Of a stretch of 64,000 bases of DNA, positions 20,859 to 29,601 are shown in pieces; the stretch's first letter is position 1, and the number at the start of each line of letters is the position of its first letter. A program made the position numbers and the translations under genes. Under the pieces are notes generated by a model that did not search any database, was not told the DNA's origin, and saw only the letters and a program-made list of their open reading frames with translations. The DNA comes from a virus, in IMG/VR virus record IMGVR_UViG_3300023116_000009, positions 62,001 through 126,000 of that record, one strand, 5' to 3'.

Positions 20859-20901
20859 TGCCTTTGCAATTTAGTTGTAGGAATGGAGGGGGAACCTCCA
20901 A

Positions 20902-20975
20902 TCGGGACGACAGGATTCGAACCTGCGACATCTCGCTCCCAAAGCGAGTGCTCTACCAAACTGAGCTACGTCCCG
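20902..20975 (-). tRNA. tRNA-Pro (UGG)
   Basis: The 74-base cloverleaf has acceptor CGGGACG/CGTCCCG, anticodon loop TTTGGGA giving UGG, and T-loop TTCGAAT. It lies 15 bases after the consensus -10 at 20990-20995. Confidence 0.95.
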
Positions 20976-20983
20976 TTGTTGAT

Positions 20984-21018
20984 GCAAGTATTATACTGGA
21001 TAATACTTGCGGTGTCAA
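20984..21018 (-). promoter_or_regulatory. Consensus promoter for tRNA-Pro inside a palindrome
   Basis: The minus strand reads TTGACA (21018-21013), 17 bases, TATAAT (20995-20990). A perfect 11-bp inverted repeat, GCAAGTATTAT/ATAATACTTGC (20984-21010, five-base centre), covers the -10 and most of the spacer. This would suit an operator. Confidence 0.8.
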
Positions 21019-21022
21019 GAGG

Positions 21023-21205
21023 TCAGCTGAAAAATTCTTCGTTCCGCCTGCGATCCAAGTACTCAATGATCTCACCACGCCATTCTAGCAGTTCGTGGTA
21101 GCACTCCTGTTCGTGTGCAGTTTGACGCAGTTCATGATCTGGTTTGAGAACACTCTCATAGAAAATAAAAAATGCGTCTTTGCGTTTGGTTTGTTTAGGA
21201 TTCAT
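21023..21205 (-). CDS. Small conserved protein, 60 aa
   Basis: A charged helical protein with ECYHELLEWRGEIIEYLDRRR. It overlaps the upstream gene by four bases. The function is unknown. Confidence 0.65.
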   Translation of the reverse strand: MNPKQTKRKDAFFIFYESVLKPDHELRQTAHEQECYHELLEWRGEIIEYLDRRRNEEFFS

Positions 21206-21450
21206 CTTTCCTCGAAATCAAGTTTGCGGACACGTCGTTTCCTCCGTGCCTCCTGGTATTCTAACTCTTGATTTGAGAAAACACTTCCTTTCTTAAGGAT
21301 TTCTTCTGAATTAATCATGATAACCTGAGCGAGGTCCACTGCCGTAATTTTATCTTCGGTTACTGTTGTTTGATTTGGGCATCCACATATCTGTGGTCTC
21401 GTACTGCTGGTCAATTCCTTATTGCAACACTTGCATCTGACTGATAGCAT
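21202..21450 (-). CDS. Small zinc-binding-like protein, 82 aa
   Basis: CKCCNKE and CGCP near the N-terminus form a four-cysteine set that may bind zinc, and the protein ends KRRVRKLDFE. I recognise this arrangement in cyanophages. The function is unknown. Confidence 0.7.
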   Translation of the reverse strand: MLSVRCKCCNKELTSSTRPQICGCPNQTTVTEDKITAVDLAQVIMINSEEILKKGSVFSNQELEYQEARRKRRVRKLDFEER

Positions 21451-21490
21451 AATTTAACATTCCTTTATCTTTCAAGTTCCTATTCTTCAT

Positions 21491-21721
21491 TTATTTATTT
21501 GGGTTATGGTCTTTCATACCATCGTGATTACCGTCCTTTGGAAGTTCACCCAAAGTAATATACTTAACAACCTGAATAGATCCTTCAAGTCGAGCAATAC
21601 TCCTTTCGCACTTTATATACTCTTCATAAGCAGGTCGAAGTTCTTCCAACTTACCCTGAAGTTCTATTGTTCTTTTAGTAAATCTTTGTAGAAGTTGTTC
21701 GTTAGATTCTATTGGTTTCAT
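21491..21721 (-). CDS. Small coiled-coil protein, 76 aa
   Basis: Heptad-rich from residue 6 to 50 (ELQGKLEELRPAYEEYIKCE), then a hydrophilic tail. It lies just before tRNA-Val. The function is unknown. Confidence 0.55.
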   Translation of the reverse strand: MKPIESNEQLLQRFTKRTIELQGKLEELRPAYEEYIKCERSIARLEGSIQVVKYITLGELPKDGNHDGMKDHNPNK

Positions 21722-21739
21722 TTCTTTAGTTGTAACTAA

Positions 21740-21811
21740 TGGGCGAAGAGGGATTCGAACCCCCGACTGCCTCGGTGTAAACGAGGAACTCTACCGCTGA
21801 GTTATTCGCCC
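21740..21811 (-). tRNA. tRNA-Val (UAC)
   Basis: The 72-base cloverleaf has acceptor GGGCGAA/TTCGCCC, anticodon loop TTTACAC giving UAC, and T-loop TTCGAAT. It is three bases from tRNA-Arg. Confidence 0.95.
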
Positions 21812-21814
21812 TGG

Positions 21815-21888
21815 CGTCTCAGGAGGGACTTGAACCCCCGACCAACTGCTTAGAAGGCAGATGCTCTATCCAACTGAGCTACTGAGAC
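21815..21888 (-). tRNA. tRNA-Arg (UCU)
   Basis: The 74-base cloverleaf has acceptor GTCTCAG/CTGAGAC, anticodon loop CTTCTAA giving UCU, and T-loop TTCAAGT. CCA is not encoded. Confidence 0.95.
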
Positions 21889-21902
21889 AGGAAAGGTGGG
21901 AC

Positions 21903-22523
21903 TTATGCCCACACAAGTTTCTTAGTATAATCGTAAGCATAGTGCTCACGATATCCTTTAATACCCCAACCTAACCAGTAATATGCAGCAACCATATACT
22001 GACTAACAGGTCTACCATGACCCTCAAACTCTGGAAGAACCTTTTGGAAATTGTATTCGTTAATCAGGTATGCTGTCTGACCCTCAAGTGTAGAGGGATC
22101 ATAACCATACTTTTTAGAGAAACGACCTAACCCCAAATAACGGTTCGTAGAGGTCCACTGAATGAGTCCGTAACCACCGCTATAGCAACGATCGTAAGGA
22201 ACTCTAGCACCTCCTTCGCAAATATTGGGATGGAAGTTGCTTTCAGATTTAATGTTTCCCATGATCGTTGCCAAGGCATTGCGATCAGAGATGTTTGTTT
22301 TTTGTTGAAGTTTTTCAAGGACGTATTGTTCATTGTAATTGCACCCTGGGCACTTCCAGGACTTCTCTACCACTTCAATAGGAGTAACTTTTGGTTCTTC
22401 CTTCTTAACTTCTACTACAGGTGTAATAGGAGCAGGTGGTGCTGCAATCTCACTGAGTGTGGGGTAAGCACAAGCAGCAGGAATGACAGTCAAAAGAGGC
22501 AGAACAAACAATTGTCTTAGCAT
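21903..22523 (-). CDS. Secreted phage-tail lysozyme-like protein
   Basis: This 206-residue protein has an N-terminal signal or lipoprotein-like region, a proline- and valine-rich linker, and a lysozyme-type domain with IMGNIKSESNF (E94 likely catalytic) and GGYGLIQWTS, as in phage-tail lysozymes (PF18013 type). It may cut peptidoglycan during lysis or entry. The signal peptide favours an export-dependent endolysin. An internal promoter in the upstream gene (22612-22641) could drive it. Confidence 0.75.
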   Translation of the reverse strand: MLRQLFVLPLLTVIPAACAYPTLSEIAAPPAPITPVVEVKKEEPKVTPIEVVEKSWKCPGCNYNEQYVLEKLQQKTNISDRNALATIMGNIKSESNFHPNICEGGARVPYDRCYSGGYGLIQWTSTNRYLGLGRFSKKYGYDPSTLEGQTAYLINEYNFQKVLPEFEGHGRPVSQYMVAAYYWLGWGIKGYREHYAYDYTKKLVWA

Positions 22524-22554
22524 GAAAAAAATAGAACTCTACATTCACCTCTCG

Positions 22555-22992
22555 CTAAAGCGATGGTGATTCAAAGTAATCCTTGCGGTAATAACGACCG
22601 AGGATGTTGCTATTATAGTAGGCAGGAGTGCCATTTGTCAAGCCCTCTACCAAAACGTTGTTTAGGAACAACTGACGGGTCTCTTCGTAATTGCATTTAC
22701 CTAGAGTGGTATGCAAACTTAAGATTTCCCTTTTGAAGTTTTGTTTACCAAACTCCTTAATGTCTTCTTTTAATTCTGGGCAAGAACCATAATACTTTTT
22801 CCAGTCAGATTCTTGCCTTTGCCTTCGCTTTTCTCCTTTCTTTTTCCTAAAAGACCAGAAGTATTTTCTTCCTATGTATCTTCTGCTATTAACAGTATTA
22901 GTTATTAAGTATACAAAACCATAATAACCATTGATACTATCGGAATCAAATACTTCACCTTCATACCACCATGGATTATCGTACATACACAA
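22555..22992 (-). CDS. GIY-YIG nuclease-like protein
   Basis: This 145-residue protein has GFVYLITN..SRRYIGRKYF, the two-part GIY-YIG motif, followed by a KKGEKRRQRQESDWKKYYGS region and a likely catalytic glutamate in YEETRQLF. It may be a free-standing endonuclease of homing or recombination type. It lies just downstream of nrdB. Confidence 0.75.
   Translation of the reverse strand: MCMYDNPWWYEGEVFDSDSINGYYGFVYLITNTVNSRRYIGRKYFWSFRKKKGEKRRQRQESDWKKYYGSCPELKEDIKEFGKQNFKREILSLHTTLGKCNYEETRQLFLNNVLVEGLTNGTPAYYNSNILGRYYRKDYFESPSL
22612..22641 (-). promoter_or_regulatory. Possible internal promoter for the lysozyme-like gene
   Basis: TTGACA (22641-22636), 18 bases, TATAAT (22617-22612) on the minus strand lie inside the GIY-YIG gene, about 95 bases before the lysozyme-like ATG. 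Confidence 0.6.
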
Positions 22993-23004
22993 GACATCAC
23001 TGTC

Positions 23005-23163
23005 TTATATATCAACTCCACGGATCTGGTATTTCAATTTTAGTGCTTGGAGTTGGAATGCTTGCCCCAAGGTCTGTGGACCCAGTTTTAATAGAGTCCA
23101 CTCCCTGTCTGACAGATTTGGATCTGCCAATGCTCTCATCTTCCAAGGTGCTGGATTTGTCAC
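23005..23163 (-). CDS. Small protein coupled to nrdB, GTG start
   Basis: A GTG at 23163 overlaps the nrdB stop (GTGA) and opens a 52-codon frame containing PNLSDREWTLLKLGP and LKLKYQIRGVDI, which looks protein-like. A second frame in the same region (ATG at 23197, to 23012) encodes VRQGVDSIKTGSTDLGA and is also plausible. I could not decide which is real. Confidence 0.45.
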   Translation of the reverse strand: MTNPAPWKMRALADPNLSDREWTLLKLGPQTLGQAFQLQALKLKYQIRGVDI

Positions 23164-24290
23164 AGCGAAAAACCAGCGAAAGTATTTTCTGTAACATCCT
23201 GCTTGATACCACCACTAATGTAACTTTCAACTTCTGTTTCTTGAGGAGCAACTTGAAGACCTTTAGATGAAATCCAATGCTCAGTCCAAGGAAGAGGATT
23301 GTTCTTGGCGGGGATATCATACTCTGGTTTGAGACCAATCGCTTTCATACGACGGTTTGCAATCCACTCCACATAATTGTAGAGAAGTTTGTCATTCAAA
23401 CCAATCATAGAACCATCTTTAAACAGATACTGTGCCCATGTCTTTTCCTCATCGACACAGCGTTTAAACATCTGTCTAACTACTGGTTCCTCTTCCCTAG
23501 CAATTTCTTGCATCTCTGGGTCATCTCCTTCACGCCATTTGTTGAGGATGTTTTGAGTAAGGACAAGATGCTGGCTTTCGTCTCTGGCGATGAGAGAGAT
23601 AATTTTAGCGGATCCCTCCATAAGTTTGAGTTCACCAAACGCAAACGAGCAAGCAAACGAGACATAGAATCGAATTCCTTCCAGGATGTTGACATTAGCA
23701 ACTGCTCTGTAGAGTTTACGCTTCAGAGCATAGCGTTCAGATAGACCGAGGTCAACCCCATCGTTAGCAAACTCCCACAAACTCCCATTACCATACTCTT
23801 GTGCAGAGTGAATAAAGTCGTTGTAAGATTCAGTTACAGAAGAGGCACGAGATAGAATCTTCTCGTCATCAAGAATTGTATCAAATACTTCAGACGGATC
23901 TGAATATACATTCTTAATGATATATGTATATGAACGAGAGTGGATCATCTCCATAAACTCCCACACAGTCATAGCAGATTCAAGTTCTGGAAGTGAACAG
24001 TATGGAACAAATGCCATACCAGGACCACGACCTTGAACAGAGTCCAGCATGATCTGATATTTCAGATTAGAAGTAAAGATATGCTTCTGCTCTGGACGAA
24101 GAGTTTGATAATCTCCACGATCTTTCTGGAGGGAGACCTCCTCAGGTCTCCAAAAGTATCCCAATTGTTGTTGTGTAAGTTTTTCAAAGACGGGGTACTT
24201 TGCCCCGTCATATCTCTGAACTCCCAGTGGTTGCCCAAAAAACATTGGTTGCTTTTTAGTATCTACTTTGTTGGTATTAAATACCGTCAT
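23160..24290 (-). CDS. nrdB: Ribonucleotide reductase class I beta subunit
   Basis: This 376-residue R2 protein has the di-iron ligand pairs ExxH in EFMEMIHSRSY (followed by the radical tyrosine) and in ARDESQHLV. It makes the tyrosyl radical used by NrdA to reduce ribonucleotides. I chose the ATG at 24290, after the nrdA stop, with an AAAGGT site. It ends next to GIY-YIG and small genes. Confidence 0.95.
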   Translation of the reverse strand: MTVFNTNKVDTKKQPMFFGQPLGVQRYDGAKYPVFEKLTQQQLGYFWRPEEVSLQKDRGDYQTLRPEQKHIFTSNLKYQIMLDSVQGRGPGMAFVPYCSLPELESAMTVWEFMEMIHSRSYTYIIKNVYSDPSEVFDTILDDEKILSRASSVTESYNDFIHSAQEYGNGSLWEFANDGVDLGLSERYALKRKLYRAVANVNILEGIRFYVSFACSFAFGELKLMEGSAKIISLIARDESQHLVLTQNILNKWREGDDPEMQEIAREEEPVVRQMFKRCVDEEKTWAQYLFKDGSMIGLNDKLLYNYVEWIANRRMKAIGLKPEYDIPAKNNPLPWTEHWISSKGLQVAPQETEVESYISGGIKQDVTENTFAGFSL

Positions 24291-24309
24291 ACCTTTGATT
24301 TTCTTTGGT

Positions 24310-26604
24310 TCAGATTTTACAAGATTCACAGTCGTCCTCCTCTTCTGCAATTGACATGAGTTGCTCTAATTGATTGCGCTTTTCTTCTAATTCCTCTTCT
24401 CCTTTTCCATCATAGGTGTTCTGGTAATAAGATGTTTTCCAACCGTATTTGTATGTAGTCAGTAGATCTTGTGCCCATACTGAGATAGGAATTTCCTTAT
24501 TAGGATAGTTCTCAGGATTGTAAGACCAGTTGCCAGAGATTGCTTGGTCAAAGAACTTCTGCATCACCGCCAAGATCTTAATATATCCTTCATTGGATTC
24601 CATATCCCAGAGAAGAGTGTAATTATTCTTAAGCGAAGAGTACTGAGGTACGACTTGCTTAAGGGTTCCCTTCTTGCTCTTCTTAACGGACAGATATCCT
24701 CTAGGGGGTTCAACTCCATTTGTGGCATTTGACACAACGGAACTGCTCTCCGATGGCATCTGTGCGGACAACGTTGAATGTCGTAGTCCATGTACTTGGA
24801 TCTCGGTACGTAGAGTTTCCCAATCATAATTGTACTCAGGTACTACCAGTTCATCAACGTCCTTTTTGTATGTATCAATTGGAAGGATTCCGTCATAATA
24901 CTTGGTACGATGGAATGCTTCACATGGACCTTTCTCTTTAGCAAGTTGATTGGATGCCTTCAACAGATAATACTGGAATGCCTCACTAAGATCATGAACC
25001 AATTTCAAAGCACCAGGATCATCATAATGTTCTCCATGGCGTGCCAAATAATGAGCAAGACCGATGAAACCCACTCCAAGCGATCTACGTGCCCTTGTAG
25101 CACGTTCTGCTGCCCTTACAGGGTATCCCTGATAGTCGATCAACTCTTCCAAGGCACGAACGGAAAGATCGCAAAGTTCTTCCATTTCCTCTAGTTTGTG
25201 AATCTTACCTACGTTAATAGCAGAAAGAATACACAAAGCAATCTCGCCACCCTCATCATCAATGTGTCGAATGGGATCTGTAGGTAGGGTAATCTCCTGG
25301 CAAAGGTTAGACATACTCACCTTATCCTTAAAGGAAGAATGAGTATTGCAGTGGTCGATGTTCATGATGTAGATACGACCCATCTCTGCCCTCTCCTTCA
25401 GCAGATTCAAAATCAATTCTTGAGCACCAATGGTTTTCCTAGGGACCTTCGTGTCTCCTTCGTACTTTCTATAAAGGTTATCAAACTCAGGAGTGCCGAA
25501 AGCATCATAAAGCCCAGGCACATCGTGAGGACTAAAGAGAGTAATGTTCTCGTTAGCAATAAACCGTTCGTAGAATAGTTTAGAAATCTGGATGGAGTAG
25601 TCAAGTTTGCGGACACGGTTGTCTTCAGTACCTTTATTGTTCTTTAGAACGATGATGTCTTCGATTTCTTGGTGCCAGATTGGGAAGTGGACAGTTGCTG
25701 ATCCACCTCGGATGCCATTTTGAGTGCAGCATTTGACAGTTGCTTCAAACTTTTTGAGGAAAGGGATAACACCTGTGTGCTGAACTTCTCCACCTCGGAT
25801 CTTACTGTTGATGCCACGGATTCTGCCTGCGTTGATGCCGATTCCCGCCCTTTGTGCAACGTATTTGCCAATTGCCATATCAGAGCTAAAGATAGAATCG
25901 AGGGTGTCATCAACGTCAACAAGAACACAGCTAGCAAATTGTCGAAGTGGAGTTCGCACTCCCGCCATGATAGGTGTGGGAATGTTGATTTTGTGTTTTG
26001 AGATTGCATTGTAGTATCTACGGATGTAAGACAGACGAACGTCTTTATCATAGTTAGCAAAGATCGTCACTGCAATCATCATGTACATGAATTGTGGTGT
26101 TTCATATACTTGCCCAGTGTTACGATCCTGAACCAAATACTTATCAACTACCTGGCGAAGACCAGCATATGTAAACAAGAAGTCACGATCATGATCAACC
26201 CACTCACCAATGGTATTAAGTTCTTCTTCTGTATAGTTATTAAGAACTTCAGAGTCATAAACTCCCCATTCAATACAACGAATGATTTGAGCATAGAATG
26301 AAGGATGGTCCCAACAAAGACCATAAATTTGCTTACGAATCCCAAACAAGAGGAGTCGTGCAGCAACGTATTGATAATTAGGATTCTCCAAAGAGATCAA
26401 ATCAGCAGCAGATCTTACAAGAATCTTTTGGATTTCATCTGTAGTAATCCCATCATAAAATTGAATTCCAGATTGGATTTCTACTTGACTTGCAGAAACC
26501 CCTGAGAGACCGTCACAAGCGGCGTCAACCATCTTGTGCATCTTGTCAAGATCAATTGCTTCAACTGTGCCGTTTCTTTTCTTTACTTGAATGCCGTTGC
26601 TCAT
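24310..26604 (-). CDS. nrdA: Ribonucleotide reductase class I alpha subunit
   Basis: About 764 residues: an N-terminal ATP-cone-like region, FASCVLVDV (redox cysteine), SNLCQEI (active-site Asn-Leu-Cys-x-Glu), ALCILSAINV (partner cysteine), and a C-terminal CESC pair for thioredoxin or glutaredoxin. It converts NDPs to dNDPs with NrdB. The ATG at 26604 overlaps the primase stop (ATGA). Confidence 0.96.
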   Translation of the reverse strand: MSNGIQVKKRNGTVEAIDLDKMHKMVDAACDGLSGVSASQVEIQSGIQFYDGITTDEIQKILVRSAADLISLENPNYQYVAARLLLFGIRKQIYGLCWDHPSFYAQIIRCIEWGVYDSEVLNNYTEEELNTIGEWVDHDRDFLFTYAGLRQVVDKYLVQDRNTGQVYETPQFMYMMIAVTIFANYDKDVRLSYIRRYYNAISKHKINIPTPIMAGVRTPLRQFASCVLVDVDDTLDSIFSSDMAIGKYVAQRAGIGINAGRIRGINSKIRGGEVQHTGVIPFLKKFEATVKCCTQNGIRGGSATVHFPIWHQEIEDIIVLKNNKGTEDNRVRKLDYSIQISKLFYERFIANENITLFSPHDVPGLYDAFGTPEFDNLYRKYEGDTKVPRKTIGAQELILNLLKERAEMGRIYIMNIDHCNTHSSFKDKVSMSNLCQEITLPTDPIRHIDDEGGEIALCILSAINVGKIHKLEEMEELCDLSVRALEELIDYQGYPVRAAERATRARRSLGVGFIGLAHYLARHGEHYDDPGALKLVHDLSEAFQYYLLKASNQLAKEKGPCEAFHRTKYYDGILPIDTYKKDVDELVVPEYNYDWETLRTEIQVHGLRHSTLSAQMPSESSSVVSNATNGVEPPRGYLSVKKSKKGTLKQVVPQYSSLKNNYTLLWDMESNEGYIKILAVMQKFFDQAISGNWSYNPENYPNKEIPISVWAQDLLTTYKYGWKTSYYQNTYDGKGEEELEEKRNQLEQLMSIAEEEDDCESCKI

Positions 26605-27581
26605 ACCTTTTTCCACTGTGTAAATTTGAGAGTTGCTTCTAGTCCTTGGTAGGTGTTCGATTCTACCATACTTTGAACGTCATGTCCAGCAAGAACCATG
26701 TCGTTCAGATCTTTTTGAGTTACAGAAGATGGAAATATTACCACCTTGTATCCCTCTTGGATGGTCTTATTAATTTTAGAACAGATTTCTCTGTTTCTCG
26801 GTTCGTTGTCGTAGACGAATACGTGTCGATTATCAAAATTGCTGTTGTTAACATCGCTACCGCACATAGCAATAGCATTCCGCAAGAAATGGGAGTCGAA
26901 GGGTCCTTCGGTGACATAGATGGTCTGCTCTTGGTTTACTTTGTCCATACCATACAGTTTAAGTTTATCCTCGTCAAGCATCACTGTAATATAACGTATT
27001 TGCGCTTGAGGATACAAAGATCTACCCTGGTATCCAAAGACACCATCTTTATCCCGAAGAGGAATAATTATTCTTGACTCATCATACCTTGCATCTTTGA
27101 AAACTTTCTTATGTTTGTTTGTCCATTCTTTAAATTTCGGGCAGAAATAGAATGGTTCAGTTGGTAACTTGCGTGCTTCAAGGAACCGACGAGCGATGTG
27201 TGTTTTATTTAGATCTGAGATCTTTTGCAGGTCTGAGAATATGTCGATTTGGAAACGTGGTGGTTCAAACTTAAATTTTGGTAGTGGAATTTTAGTTCCC
27301 TTACCAGTAGAACCTTCCTTGTATGCTTCCAGAACATACTCACCATACAACTGAGCATCATGATCTTTCAGAAAGTTTGGTAATGTCCTTCCTACTCCAC
27401 AGTTGTGGCATTTAAAGATGTAAGAACCCTTCTTCTGAAAGAAATAACCCCTAGCACGATTCTTGTTCTTTTGAGAATCGCCACAATAGGGGCATCTGAA
27501 ATTGTATGTATTCTCGGACTTTTTAAACTTCTCTAAACGTAGAGAAACCAGGGAGATGTACTTCCTGTCGAGATGCAACAT
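26601..27581 (-). CDS. 61: DNA primase gp61
   Basis: A T4 gp61-type primase. Zinc ribbon cysteines CPYCGDS and CHNCG lie within the first 60 residues. TOPRIM-like segments follow: YVTEGPFDS with the catalytic glutamate and HVFVYDNEPRN with the aspartate. It primes lagging-strand synthesis with the gp41 helicase. The first 59 bases overlap the upstream gene. Confidence 0.92.
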   Translation of the reverse strand: MLHLDRKYISLVSLRLEKFKKSENTYNFRCPYCGDSQKNKNRARGYFFQKKGSYIFKCHNCGVGRTLPNFLKDHDAQLYGEYVLEAYKEGSTGKGTKIPLPKFKFEPPRFQIDIFSDLQKISDLNKTHIARRFLEARKLPTEPFYFCPKFKEWTNKHKKVFKDARYDESRIIIPLRDKDGVFGYQGRSLYPQAQIRYITVMLDEDKLKLYGMDKVNQEQTIYVTEGPFDSHFLRNAIAMCGSDVNNSNFDNRHVFVYDNEPRNREICSKINKTIQEGYKVVIFPSSVTQKDLNDMVLAGHDVQSMVESNTYQGLEATLKFTQWKKV

Positions 27582-27999
27582 AATCAAAAGACGTTTTATC
27601 AATACTAACAGAGGAACCCACAGGTGTCAACAGTTTGATAATAGGAGGGACCACTTGTAACACTGCCACAAGGGTAGCAAGAACAGCACCAGCACCAATG
27701 ACAAACTTAGCATTGGTATCTACTCTCTTCTGCAACTGAGAAACTCTCTGGTGCATTACTTCGTGGTCCTTATCCACCTTGGTTTTCAGATCCTCAATCA
27801 TTTTGATGATGAGTTTATCTGATTTTTCACTGTCTTCTAAGCGTCCTTCATGGCGCTCTAAGATTATAGCAATCTTATTGCTATTGTCAGAGATGGTTCC
27901 AACTGCTCTTTCAAGTTTGTCAAGCATCTCTTTGGAGAGATCTTCATAAATGTCCAGTTTACTTTCTAAAACTGCTAATTTACCAAGACCAAACGCCAT
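27523..27999 (-). CDS. Coiled-coil membrane protein, unknown
   Basis: 158 residues: a long N-terminal coiled coil (about residues 10-95), one membrane helix (FVIGAGAVLATLVAVLQVV) and a short tail that overlaps primase. The layout resembles XhlA-like or tether proteins. The function is unknown. A weak TTGACA-17-TAGTAT element at 27602-27630 lies inside it and could serve primase. Confidence 0.6.
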   Translation of the reverse strand: MAFGLGKLAVLESKLDIYEDLSKEMLDKLERAVGTISDNSNKIAIILERHEGRLEDSEKSDKLIIKMIEDLKTKVDKDHEVMHQRVSQLQKRVDTNAKFVIGAGAVLATLVAVLQVVPPIIKLLTPVGSSVSIDKTSFDYVASRQEVHLPGFSTFREV

Positions 28000-28616
28000 T
28001 AGAGGGTCTCCACAAACTCCGCTGCTCTGTCGAAGTTTTCTGAGATCATATCAGTAAACTTATCTTGATTAGATTCACTCATTTCCATCCAAGTAAAAAG
28101 AAACTTTTCCTTTTGCTCTGGCGAAAGAGTTGCAAACTGTTCATTAAGTTCAGTAAATGCACCTTCCCAGTCAAAAGAATTGTTCTGCTGCTTTCTTTCG
28201 GAAGATGCTTTACTTACATCCTTAGCAACTTGCTGTTGGCGAGCACCTGCTTTCTTTGCATAGTCCTTTGCCTTTGCTTTAGATAATGCTTGAATCTCTT
28301 GCTTGCGATTTGCAGCACGCTTCTCACGCTCTTGCTTCTTTTGCAGTTTGCGTTTTGTCTGAATCATACGCATTGCTGCGGATACTTCAGTATTTTTATT
28401 ATCTTCTTCGTGAATGACAGTTTGGTCTTCCATGGTTTCTTCTTTTAATCTAGCGTTTCTAATCCTTTGAAAAATATCGGTTTTGAACTTGCGCTTCCGT
28501 TTCCTAACAGGGGGTGAGTCAGGGGGAAGACCAGCAATCGCACCAGAAGATGCATTGTTGGTAGGAACTTCCTCAGTATATACTCTACCATTCATTTTTA
28601 GAGTTAACACCTTCAT
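27999..28616 (-). CDS. Basic coiled-coil protein, unknown
   Basis: About 205 residues. The N-terminal segment contains VRKRKRKFK, then a very basic KKQEREKRAANRKQE helix, and the C-terminal half is acidic. It may bind nucleic acid or scaffold. The ATG at 28616 overlaps the upstream stop (ATGA). Confidence 0.6.
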   Translation of the reverse strand: MKVLTLKMNGRVYTEEVPTNNASSGAIAGLPPDSPPVRKRKRKFKTDIFQRIRNARLKEETMEDQTVIHEEDNKNTEVSAAMRMIQTKRKLQKKQEREKRAANRKQEIQALSKAKAKDYAKKAGARQQQVAKDVSKASSERKQQNNSFDWEGAFTELNEQFATLSPEQKEKFLFTWMEMSESNQDKFTDMISENFDRAAEFVETL

Positions 28617-28975
28617 AGTTTTTGAAGTTCCTGAATACAAAATTGATCGATTTGAATCGTATCATTATTTATTTGCGGATATCGATTCAAGTAAATCATA
28701 AAACTTTTTAGAACTGTCCAATACTCACTAGAAATTTTATAGAAAAGTAATGGAGTTGCCGCTTCACCAAAAACATTATAAATGATAATCATATGATTTA
28801 ATATCAAGTGTAGTTTGAGGTTGCCCGTCTTTAAATAAGTTTTGAGCAACCTCTTTAGATACTTAAATCTTTTAAGATCATCGTAGAAGTCATCCTTAGT
28901 TACTGCCTGAGGATTATCATAATGTTTAATTGCAAAGAAGAGGTAGTTATCCTCATTCAATTCAGTAAACTTCAT
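28613..28975 (-). CDS. Conserved cyanophage protein, 120 aa
   Basis: Helical, with DDFYDDLKRFKYLKRLLKTY and GEAATPLLFYKI segments that I recognise as widely conserved in T4-like marine phages. The function is unknown. Confidence 0.7.
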   Translation of the reverse strand: MKFTELNEDNYLFFAIKHYDNPQAVTKDDFYDDLKRFKYLKRLLKTYLKTGNLKLHLILNHMIIIYNVFGEAATPLLFYKISSEYWTVLKSFMIYLNRYPQINNDTIQIDQFCIQELQKL

Positions 28976-28981
28976 AGATTA

Positions 28982-29560
28982 TCATGCAATAGTGAGAGTA
29001 AGGTCATCACCAGAACCACCTGCACCCAGGATATTGGTGTAAGTAAGTTCAGATGCAACAGAGGTGCCCTTATCAAAGATAGTACCACCGTTCAGATCAA
29101 TTGGCAATCCAGGCAGTGACAGATCTTCTGCTTGTGAAGGAACAGTGAAGTCAAACTCAAGACGGTTTGATCCAGTTCCACGTGCATATGCTGCATTGAT
29201 GTTACCAGTTACACTACCAACAAGGGTAAATTGTGGTGTTCCAGTAACGTCAACTTGCTCGTTGTAGACAACAACAACGGTTCCAGTATCGCCCTGTGCC
29301 AGTGCTTCTTGCTCAAAGAATACAGCAGTGATGTCTGCCTCTCCAAGAGCAGCAGCAGGATCAGTTCCACCAGCAAGACCACCAATCGCTACCAGGACTT
29401 CATCCCAGTAACGTGCAGTATTCTTATCAGCACCCTTGTAGTGACGCAGAACCCATCCTTGCTCTGTTGCAAAGCAATCTTCAGCAAGACCTACCTTGTT
29501 TACATTATCTAACCACTTTGGTTTTGATTCGTCAGTTTCTGTTTTTCCCCAGAGAGGCAT
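28982..29560 (-). CDS. Virion structural protein, Ig-like C-terminus
   Basis: This 192-residue protein starts MPLWGKTETDESKPKWL, a start seen in cyanophage structural proteins, and its C-terminal half has beta-sandwich repeats (VDVTGTPQFTLVG). A late promoter TATAAATA (29602-29609) and a CAGGAG site precede it, consistent with late virion expression. Confidence 0.7.
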   Translation of the reverse strand: MPLWGKTETDESKPKWLDNVNKVGLAEDCFATEQGWVLRHYKGADKNTARYWDEVLVAIGGLAGGTDPAAALGEADITAVFFEQEALAQGDTGTVVVVYNEQVDVTGTPQFTLVGSVTGNINAAYARGTGSNRLEFDFTVPSQAEDLSLPGLPIDLNGGTIFDKGTSVASELTYTNILGAGGSGDDLTLTIA

Positions 29561-29601
29561 CGTTAAACTCCTGTATAATACTATTTGATTGCGTATAAAG
29601 A

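Noticed and set aside
23277-23744. 155-codon plus-strand frame opposite nrdB
   Set aside because: It lies within the conserved nrdB coding region and has no supporting signals.
27602-27630. TTGACA-17-TAGTAT before primase
   Set aside because: The -10 has two mismatches and the site lies inside coding sequence, so it is mentioned only in the gene entry.
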